This document shows positions 24,601 through 35,400 of a stretch of 64,000 bases of DNA, one piece after another. The DNA is from Azorinus chamasolen. Taxonomy: Eukaryota > Mollusca > Bivalvia > Cardiida > Solecurtidae. The position numbers and the translations under genes were made by a program. The stretch covers positions 76,910,239 to 76,974,238 of the forward strand of contig OY755246.1 in assembly GCA_963576725.1 (NCBI GenBank), in the 5' to 3' direction. The stretch's first letter is position 1. Each line of letters opens with the position of its first letter. Under the pieces are notes generated by a model, which saw nothing but the letters and a program-made list of their open reading frames with translations, was not told the DNA's origin and searched no databases.

Positions 24601-26253
24601 ATATGATAACCTTAGAAAACAATATATATCAAATTATTTCTGGCGAAGACCGAGCATGTTCAAACGTATTGAATTGTTGAATAGTACAAAGAAAACAGTT
24701 TTAAATAAATTAGCTACGTACTGCATAAAAAGTTTTAAATGCAGAGATGATGAATTAATCTCTTAGTCGCATTCGTTATGCAAAACATTATGTAATGTTT
24801 TGAATAATAATGCATGTTCATGTACATGTCTGAACAATGTATATTTTGTATATACACGCATTTATACCTAATGTACTCATACCAGGCCTTTAGCCATACA
24901 AGGATAAGTACAAAACAATGTCTATGAAAAACTTGATTAATAACACTCTCACAAAATAGATCTTGGCTAAAACAAGATAAACATCTACACAACACCAATC
25001 TGACATTGAACGTCACAATGTAACGCATGTATTATCTGTATTTGTATTTTTGTATTTATGGTGATGAGCTGTAATGCTTAAACCAAATAAAAAAATAAAT
25101 ATTCTGTATTCTGTTGTGTTATGTTACTTTCTTCCTAGCGTTATGATTGTTATTGTGTTCCTATTGCTATTTTACCCTGTTCCTATTGCTATTTTACCCT
25201 GTTCCTATTGCTATTTTACCCTGTTCCTATTGTTGTAATACCGCGTCGCTTTTGTTAACTGACTGTCTACTATTTACTATCCATGTTTTCCTATTATTAT
25301 ATAAATATGTTCCTATTGTTATATTAATGTATTCCTATAGTTATGTTAAAGTGTTCCTATTGTTAAATTAATGTGTTCCTATAGCTATATTAATTCGTTC
25401 CTATTACATGTATTATGCTACTGTGTTCCTATTGTTGTGTTACTATGTTCCTGTTGATATATTCATGTGTTCATATTATTACATTAATGTATTCCTATTG
25501 TTATATTCATGTGTTCCTATTGTTATATTAATGTGATCCTATTATTATTATATTAGGGGAGCAAAAGGCATAAAAAAGACGAAGTCTCCACGATTTGTCA
25601 AGAGCCATCTGCACTACTTTCTCCTCCCAGAGCAGCTGCGGAAAGGAAAAGGAAAGGTACACACGAGTCTCTCATACAATAAGCCATGCCAGGTGTGGGC
25701 TGTGTAGTGTCTCATACAATAAGCCATGCCAGGTGTGGGCTGTGTAATATCTCATACAATAAGCCATGCCAGGTGTGGGCTGTGTAGTGTCTCATACAAT
25801 AAGCCATGCCAGGTGTGGGCTGTGTAGTGTCTCATACAATAAGCCATGTCAGGTGTGGGCTGTGTAGAACTTGCAAACAACTTGGACTCAGATCAGACGC
25901 CCAGTACCGGGGCGTCCTGTTAGGATCCAATCTGTTTGACACCAGGACAATCGGTTTAATCATTTTCTCCACAAAAAGGTTCTTTAAAGCCGTTGCAAAC
26001 AAAGTAGAACTAGATCAGACATCTCTTTCCCTGTTGAATATTTATGTAAACACTAATGACCTCATGCAAATTTATTAGCTTGAATTTTATAATGACATAT
26101 GTACACATATGTACACATGGAGTTTTGATATTGGTCGAAATTCTAGAGCAAGATCTGTTATAATTTCCTATACAAACGGAGCATATCCATGTCAGACGGC
26201 TCCCGCATTATCGCCAATTAGAACCGAGAACCATACATTTATCATTCTAATGG

Positions 26254-26328
<75 letters not shown>

Positions 26329-26367
26329 CCATGATTATTATAATTGGTGACGATGATGATGACGATA

Positions 26368-26419
<52 letters not shown>

Positions 26420-29400
26420 GACCGATTATGATATTAATTACAGACTCTTACCACATTTTTTCAGATCATTTATACCACACGGAATCCTAAAGACTCCATC
26501 CATTCTCTTTACAAACTACTGCGATGGTTCCATGAGTTAGATGGCCTTGAGAAGCCGTTTGAAACTTTCTTCGAATTCTTCATGTCAGGAGAAGGCAGTA
26601 CGTTTCCTTGATTCTGGTATTTTGGGAAGACCCTAAAATGACTTATGATATAATACGTATTCTTAACACTATCCCTGTTGAATAAGTATACACTTAGGGG
26701 ATAACCGTTGCGTATTTGAAGATTTGCAGCAGTATATCGGTGGTTTATATGTCGCAAATTTAGTTTTACATGCGACGCGTAAGTTGACCTCGACATTGCT
26801 CGAAATTCCACAATAATTGTGTACATGGACAACGGAATTATTTATTATTTAAATTGTTTGCAATGTGGAACTGGTTGCATATTCAAGATATTTTGGCTGA
26901 TTGGTGTATTTGATGAGAATGATGATAGGCTAAGTGGACGTGTAAATGGAAATTATCAGGAGCGACAATCTACAGGCATGTTTGGAATTTGCAAAGAGCC
27001 TCGAGTGGTCTAGAGTGGGTGGGGCGATTTCTCGTTATGGTACTGTCCATGAAGAATTGAAGAATACTGCCGCTTCTGATTGTCGGACGAGTCGCCATTA
27101 TAGCTTCGGACATTGGCTTCATTCTGATGACCGGACTTTTTCATTATTTCCCTGGTTTTGACACCAGAATAGGCCAACAGCTAGTGCATGATTGCGGTCT
27201 CTCGGACACAATGATTTGTGTTTTAAAACTTTTGACGAAAAAAGCCTCAGCAGAAATTGTTTTCATCATTTCGTTCAGCACACGCTCACCAACAGGCCTG
27301 GATGTGAATATGATTCTTCATAATCGACTGAACGTTTGGGTTACTGAATGAAATGGTTTGATCACGGGTGCAGTTTTATCAGGTATGTTTTCAGAGATTT
27401 ACAGGACATGTTTACTGCATGACTCATAAATTGTACGTTTTTCAGAGATCTTAGGTTTTCTATGTATACCACGAAGAGCGAAATTCAAGGTTATGTCAAA
27501 CCACTTTTCTTTGGAAAGATTTGTGATTTATGGCAGAGAGGAAACCTGAGTTTCTTAGTGTTTAATGTTGGTAATGTTTAAGTGCTGTCAGGTCCTTCTT
27601 AAATAGTTTCAGCATGGATATAAATCTCACAGCTACATGGTTATATACCTTAAATCTTATATTTACAGGGTGCAGGTGCCACATACACCTCAACACAGAA
27701 TAGAGGAAGAGAAACGTTTGTTCAAGGACAGTGAATTAGATTCAACATGTGAAATAAATGGACTCAGGATCAACTTGTGGGACTTTGCGATAGATATTTG
27801 AGTAGAATCGCCAGACTCACATTGACTACAACCATAAAGTGTGTTGAAAAAACCCCAAGCAAATTAAAAACATTTGACATTTCATTCAGCCAGTGTCGTT
27901 GTTCATTCAGATCCATTCATTCAATTTTACTATAAATGCGCGTATGAATATTTCGTTGTAAATTTTCTAGTGATTCGGTTTCCGACAGTATATTCATTTT
28001 TCCGACAGTATATCGGTGGTTTATATGCTTCAAATTTTGTCACGTGGACCAATCAGAATGCGTGTTACAAAAATGTTGCATTAGAATTGACATTATATGT
28101 CTTATGGCTGTTGCTAATTGTCGGAACCAACACTAAATGTCGCAAAACTTCCTTGACCTTATATGCCGCATCTGTAACGCCAAATGTCGCAACAACTTGT
28201 ACTAACGCTTAATGTCGAAACATCAACGCTTAATGTAGCACTTTATAAGTACTATTTTGTAGTATTACTTCCTTGTTTGAGCCGCGACGTATCCCGGAAC
28301 AGTGATCCAGGGCTAATGCCTGGGTCACACATTCATTGAACAACTCGCCGGTTAAATCTCACGGATGACCCCGAAAATGCCTATTTCCGTAGTGCGATAC
28401 GGATGCACACAATGGTGTAACAACGGACTTTGACGGTCACACATTCACGGGTTTGACACCGGATTAGCTACGGATACGACCCGGCATCATTCGTGGCAAC
28501 CTGTGTTGGTCCGTAGCTTTCCGTATTTTAACCATAGTCATGCGTAGTAGTACTTGCATATCCGTGACAATTTTGAACTTGTTCAAAAGTTGTCACGGAT
28601 ATACAAATACTACTACGTATTATAACCACGGCTAAAATACAGAAAGCTATGGATATACAAGTACTTCTACGTATGACTACGGCTAAAATACGCAAAACTA
28701 CGGACCAATACAGATTGCAACGAATGATGCCGGATCGTATCCGTCGCTAATCCGGCGTCAAATCCGTGAATGTGTGACCTAGGCATTGTGCACGTCCACA
28801 TTCATGGATCTCCTCGCCGGTTCAACTACAGATTAAATCTCACGGATGACCCTGGAAATGCCAATTTCCGTAGGGCGATACGGATGCACACAATGGTGTG
28901 CCTACAGGCTTTGACGGTCACAATTCACTTATTTGACGTCGGATTAGCTACGGATACGATCCGGCATCATTCGTGGCAATCTGTACTGGCCCGTAGCTTT
29001 CCGTATTTTAGCCGTAGTCATACATAATAGTATAACCATGACAAGTTCTGAACATTTGAACATCTGAAAAATTTGACCGTGGATCAAACAACCGTTGTAC
29101 ATCCTTACTAAACCGTATTAGAATGTACGGATCCGTTTTAGTCCGTACTAAGACCGTATTAATCCGTACTTATTACAGTACACAGGTCCTGACAGGTGTC
29201 ATTCCGTATCAAACCGTGTCATTTCCGTATTAAACCGTGTCGTTTCTGTATTAAACCGTAACAATGCGTAACCATCGAGGCCCATTCCTACATTACCTTA
29301 CCATAGGTGCGTCAAAACCCATAGTCACACCGTTAGGTGCATCCGTATCGGACTACAGAATTTGACATTTCCGGGGTCATTCGTGAGAGTTAATCCATAG

Positions 29401-32400
29401 TGGAATTGGCGAGGTGATCCGTGAATGTGTGACCAAGGCATTAATGCGGAAATGACACGGAAATATCACAGTGTAGTACGGAACGATACGTGTCAGAGCG
29501 TGTACACTGAGGATGAACAACGGTTTGCTACGGTATAAGTAAGAGTTAGTACAAATAAGAACGGTCTATGTAAGAGTTAGTACAAATAAGAACGGTCTAA
29601 TACGGAATAGCACGGATGAACTAGGGATGTTTGATCCGTGGTCAAATTTTTCAGAACTTGTCATGGTTATACAAGTGCTACTACATGTACGTATGACTAC
29701 GGCTAAAATACAGAAAGCTACGGACCAATACAGATTGCCACGAATGACGCCGGGTCGTATCCGTAGCTACATGTAATCCGGTGTCTAATCCGTAAACGTG
29801 TGACCTAGGCATTAAGGAGTGCGACATTTAGCGTTAATGTTGCGACATATAGCGGCAGTACAAGTTGTTGCGACATTTGGCGTTATACAGGCGACATGGT
29901 ACGTCAGGAGGTTTTGAGACATTTAGCATCAAGTGCAACAATTAGCGCTGGTTCCGACATTCAGTGTATAATAGTTTCGGTCAGAACTACAGATAAAGGT
30001 ACATACCCATATACTAAAACCGTCAATTCTCCATCAAACCCTTAACTGTGACCACTATAAAGGAGTTATTCTTTAAAGTATTCAAATTTACGCATACATG
30101 TATTATCTTGGCCCCTGTTTAACCCCAAAATCAGGTTTTGCATACTCGTTTCGGTCTAGATAGTTAAATTGTTAAAAGACACATTAAACTATGACTCAAC
30201 TAAAATTCAGACTGAACATGCTTTTCCCAGATTTTGAGTAGTCTGTCTACTAAATGTGTCACAGCAACATAGCTTACTATTTGTAGCTTATCGTATACTG
30301 CATACTATTTCAGTGATAAATGGGCCATGGTGGAGCCACGTGAAGGAGTTCTGGGCTCACAAGGATGATGAAAACGTGTTGTTCATGAAATATGAAGATA
30401 TCACCAAGGTAATCTCTTAATTCATTTCGGCCCTTTTTCACTTATTTGTCAATCCTTATGTCAGATATGCGAGTCCGTCTCTATACTTTTGAGATCTGAT
30501 TTCAAAAGCTCTACCAACCACCCTGGAGACACGTAAAATGAAAGAAAGCGTGATTTGATTTTTTTCAAATTGTGTTAATAAACGGGACACCGTAACGCGA
30601 AATGAAAATATTTTTCAAATCACATTAAATGTTTAGGACAGTGTGACGTAATTTGAAAAAAAAATTCATATCGCGGAGGGACTGGGCGAGATTTTCTTAT
30701 CTAACTATGTAGAACACCATTAACAGTCTTCTTCTCCAACAATGGTGCTCTACTTGGTAGGAAAAGTCTCTTGGTGGCATTGTATTAACATTGCTAAAAA
30801 CATTGCTAAAACAGGTCACCAGGGGCGGGGCTAAAATGCTTTATATGAACATAGGGGAAAATACGCTCGTATCTCCTTCTCCAAAACCTGTGGTCGAATC
30901 TAAATAGCATTTGGTAGAAGAGTCCTCTGGTGGTCCTCATTCAGAATCGCTAATATTAAACTGATATGCAATAAAGCATAGCTCCGCCGTGTGGTATCAT
31001 GGTAAAAATACCAGATATGGAAAAGAGTAGCTGGTAGTAAAGCTGTCAAGACAGATACAGCTAGTAGAACCGTTATTACGGTAAAATCTAGCTGGTACAT
31101 GTAGTACGTATAGCTGTCAACAAATACACACAGACAGCTAGTAGAAAAGATTTCGCGGTAAATTTATCTGGTAGTATAGCTGTCAACAAATACATGTAGA
31201 CAGCTAGTAGAACATAGTTTCATCGTGTGGTACCATCATACTATAATGGTAAAAATATCAGACATGGGAAAAGCTAGCTGGAAGTACATGTATAGCTGTC
31301 ACGATAGAGACATCCAGCCATCGTGAGGCATTACGGTAAAGGCTAGTTGGAAGTATAGCTGTCACGACAGAGACATCTAGCCATCGTGAGGCATTACGGT
31401 AAAGGCTAGTTGGAAGTATAGCTGTCACGATAGAGACATCCAGCCATCGTGAGGCATTACGGTAAAGGCTAGTTGGAAGTATAGCTGTCACGACAGAGAC
31501 ATCCAGCCATCGTGGGGCATTACGGTAAAGGCTAGTTGGAAGTATAGCTGTCACGACAGAGACATCTAGCCATCGTGAGGCATTACGGTAAAGGCTAGTT
31601 GGAAGTATAGCTGTCACGATAGAGACATCCAGCCATCGTGAGGCATTACGGTAAAGGCTAGTTGGAAGTATAGCTGTCACGACAGAGACATCCAGCCATC
31701 GTGGGGCATTACGGTAAAGGCTAGTTGGAAGTATAGCTGTCACGACAGAGACATCTAGCCGTCATGAGGTATCACGGTAAAGGCTAGTTGGAAGTATAGC
31801 TGTCACGACAGAGACATCCAGCCATCGTGGGGCATTACGGTAAAGGCTAGTTGGAAGTATAGCTGTCACGACAGAGACATCTAGCCGTCATGAGGTATCA
31901 CGGTAAAGGCTAGTTGGAAGTATAGCTGTCACGACAGAGACATCCAGCCATCGTGGGGCATTACGGTAAAGGCTAGTTGGAAGTATAGCTGTCACGACAG
32001 AGACATCTAGCCGTCATGAGGTATCACGGTAAAGGCTAGTTGGAAGTATAGCTGTCACGACAGAGACATCTAGCCGTCATGAGGCATTACGGTAAAGGCT
32101 AGTTGGAAGTATAGCTGTCACGACAGAGACATCTAGCCGTCATGAGGCATTACGGTAAAGGCTAGTTGGAAGTATAGCTGTCACGACAGAGACATCCAGC
32201 CATCGTGAGGCATTACGGTAAAGGCTAGTTGGAAGTATAGCTGTCACGACAGAGACATCCAGCCATCGTGGGGCATTACGGTAAAGGCTAGTTGGAAGTA
32301 TAGCTGTCACGACAGAGACATCTAGCCGTCATGAGGTATCACGGTAAAGGCTAGTTGGAAGTATAGCTGTCACGACAGAGACATCTAGCCGTCATGAGGC

Positions 32401-35400
32401 ATTACGGTAAAGGCTAGTTGGAAGTATAGCTGTCACGACAGAGACATCTAGCCGTCATGAGGCATTACGGTAAAGGCTAGTTGGAAGTATAGCTGTCACG
32501 ACAGAGACATCCAGCCATCGTGAGGCATTACGGTAAAGGCTAGTTGGAAGTATAGCTGTCACGACAGAGACATCTAGCCATCGTGAGGCATTACGGTAAA
32601 GGCTAGTTGGAAGTATAGCTGTCACGACAGAGACATCTAGCCGCCGTGAGGTATCACGGTAAAAGTTAACTGATAGTAAAATTGTCGAGACATAGACAGC
32701 TAATTGGAAAATAATGTTCTATAGTTAAATAAATACAAATAGATTTTTAAATCGTTATTGTCACTGGTAAAATACTGGTATGGCCACTCTAAAGAAGTAT
32801 TATTCTGGAATTTTAAATCAGGTGAAAGCTAAATGACAGGGCAAAAGTAACGCAGATAGCGCCAAAAGGAGCTTTCTGCATTACTTTTACACAGCATTAA
32901 GTTACCATCTGCTTTTCAACACTCATATATGTTAGACCGCTGAATGGATGTTGAAGTAATGGGGAGGTTACTCGCTTTGCAGTAGGTACCGGGGGTCTAA
33001 CGTGTCTGTAGGAATAAGGAATCCAAAATCCGTTTATAAACTTTACTTAATTTCACACAACTGGTTACAAGGCAAGTGCTCATAACTTGTAGACCCTGCT
33101 CATTTATTTAATTTACCAGTCACGTGACTAAAATCAATTAAGCAAATCACGGTGCCGAATTATAACTGCGATTTGTGGATCCTTAAAAAATAGGCGTGTC
33201 AAAGGGGCCACGATCAGCCAATCGATTTATAATATACACTTGAAATTTTCAAATACAATTTATGTTTTATCTTGTAATAAAAATGTCAGCCGGTCTTTCT
33301 AAGTAATACCTGTGCTTTATGAAAGATCGGCCTTCTACCTATCTAAATATAAATCTGCTAAAGATGTCAGAGAATGAAATTTTAAGGGCAGAATTCAATA
33401 TCCCGAAGGCGTAAGAAGGTATTTACTATCTAATCATTGTCAATGGAGTTTACACACACAATGGACAGTCTCTTTAGCCATCCGCTGAAGGCAAAGTAAT
33501 TAAAAAGTATCTACAGGTTTTATTGAACTTAGGAATTTAGCACGATCACCAAACACCCTATCTTATAAACTGACCACGGAAACTGATCAGTATTAAATTT
33601 ATCTAGATTACACAACTGATGATATTTGAAGATGTTGGAATCAGTTAATCTATTTCACTTCAATGATCTGTATTAAAACTATCAGCCTGTAGTGGCTTAT
33701 ATATGTAAATTATACTTTAATTCATTTGTTTAATAAATACTTAATAGTGAACTTTATACTTTAAATAATTGTTTAATAAATACATAAATACTTCAATATA
33801 AACCCCTTCTTCCTTCATTATCTGTTAATGTGAATATCATCTGTGTAACATATATGCCAAAAAAGTATGTGGTTTGCTTTAAATAGCGAGACAATGCTGT
33901 ATGTATTAAATTGGATTTACATTTTCGGCTTTTTAAACAGGGTAGACCCAGATCAGACGATCCTGTAGGAGTCGTCTGACCATGCTCTGCTCTATTTGCT
34001 TATAAAATCATAATAATTCTGATGCTACAGTTTCTATCAATACCAAAATATCAAATGCCAATATAAAAAAACAGCGAGTAAATGGCCATGCTGTCATTAT
34101 TTATTACATAATTATTCAAACAGGGAAAGGATTAAACAAAGTTTACTGACAGTTTTGTAGAGGAGATATTCTTAACAACAACTTTCATTTGTGCATCTTG
34201 CGTATGTCTCTCTTTCATTATTTATTAAAGATTGTTACTTATTCACGCCAATGTTCTTTATTAGGACCTTCCTGCTGCCATTCGGAAAATCGCCGACTTT
34301 CTAGGCAGAGACATAAGTGACGAGGACGTGTCCAGAATTGCCGACCATTGTCATATTGACAACATGAGAAAGAACAAAATGTTAAATCTGGACTACCAGA
34401 GGGCATATAGAAAAATAGACGATACAAGCGGAGGTTTCATTAACAAAGGTAGGCCAGTGTAGACCCATGTATAGTTTTTCTTTGACCGGGAGAGCGTACA
34501 TACAAATAGGAAATAGTAGCGGGTGCTTTACTTACAAAGGTAGGCCAGTGTAGACCCAGATATAGTTTTTCTTTGACTGGGAGAGCGTACATACAGATAT
34601 GAAATATTAGCGGGTGCTTTACTAACAAAGGTAGGTCAGTGTAGATCTAGATATAGTTTTAACTCTTTCGTCCATGAATAGTCATGTAGGAAAAATAATG
34701 GCACCATGAATATTAATTAGATCATTAGCTCACCTGAGCAAAGCTCAGGGTGAGCTTTTGGGAGACTTGAATGTCCGTCGTCCGTCGTGCGTCGTGCGTC
34801 GTGCGGTGTGCGTCGTGTGTCGTCAACAATTTGCTTGTGAACACTCTAGTGGTCACAATTGTAGCCTAATCTTCATGAAACTTGGTCAGAATGAATGTCT
34901 TGATAAAATCTCGGACGAGTTTGAAAGTGGGTCAAGTTGGGTTAAAAACTAGGTCACTAGGTCAAATAGTAGGAAAACCTTGTGAACCCTCTACAGGTCA
35001 CAGTTTTAGCCCAATTTTCATGAAACTTGGTCAGAATGATTGTCTTGATAAAATCCCGGAGGAGTTTGAAAAATGGGTTATGTGGGGTAAAAAACTAGGT
35101 CATTAGGTCAAACAGTAGAAAGACCTTGTGAACACTCTAGTAGGCACAATTTTAGTCCAATTTTCATAAAACTTGGTCAGAATGAATGTCTTGATAAAAT
35201 CTCGGACGAGTTCGAAAGTGGGTCAAGTGGAGTTAAAAACTAGGTCACTAGGTCAAACAGTAGAAAAACCTTGTGAACACTCTAGTGGTCAAAAGTTTAG
35301 TCCAATTTTCATGAAACTTGGTCAGAACGAATGTCTTGATAAAATCTCGGACTAGTTTGAAATTGGGTCAAGTGGAGTTAAAAACTAGGTCACTAGGTCA

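Larger units (their letters stand above)
18944..25110 (+). mobile_element. 5'-truncated APE-type LINE, interrupted and frameshifted
   Basis: A non-LTR retrotransposon lies inside the 66-bp minisatellite. Its body is about 3.7 kb once the 2.4 kb insertion at 19143-21575 is set aside. Parts in order: N-terminal endonuclease (18944-19142), remaining endonuclease (21576-21955), reverse transcriptase (to about 24030) and a C-terminal region with a Cys/His cluster (to 24766). The 3' end has A-rich sequence and ATTCTGTATTCTG (25097-25110), like the short repeat tails of CR1-type LINEs. No ORF1 is seen, and the first recognised residues WNVEG sit right at the border, so it is 5'-truncated. The clade is not settled. 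The breaks show the copy cannot be active. Confidence 0.9.

Noticed and set aside
26109..26540. 143-codon frame with poly-Met and poly-Asp that overlaps exon 4
   Set aside because: It reads exon 4 in the wrong frame and crosses an ATG microsatellite. The sulfotransferase frame fits the splice sites and motifs.
27660..27810. Possible extra exon after an ACAG acceptor-like site at 27669
   Set aside because: One frame is open for about 43 codons, but it matches no sulfotransferase block, and exons 4 and 5 already join in phase with a continuous motif.
31258..31743. 161-codon minus-strand frame with a 21-residue repeat
   Set aside because: It covers only the start of the 63-bp minisatellite and meets stops in the variant units. 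No conserved domain.
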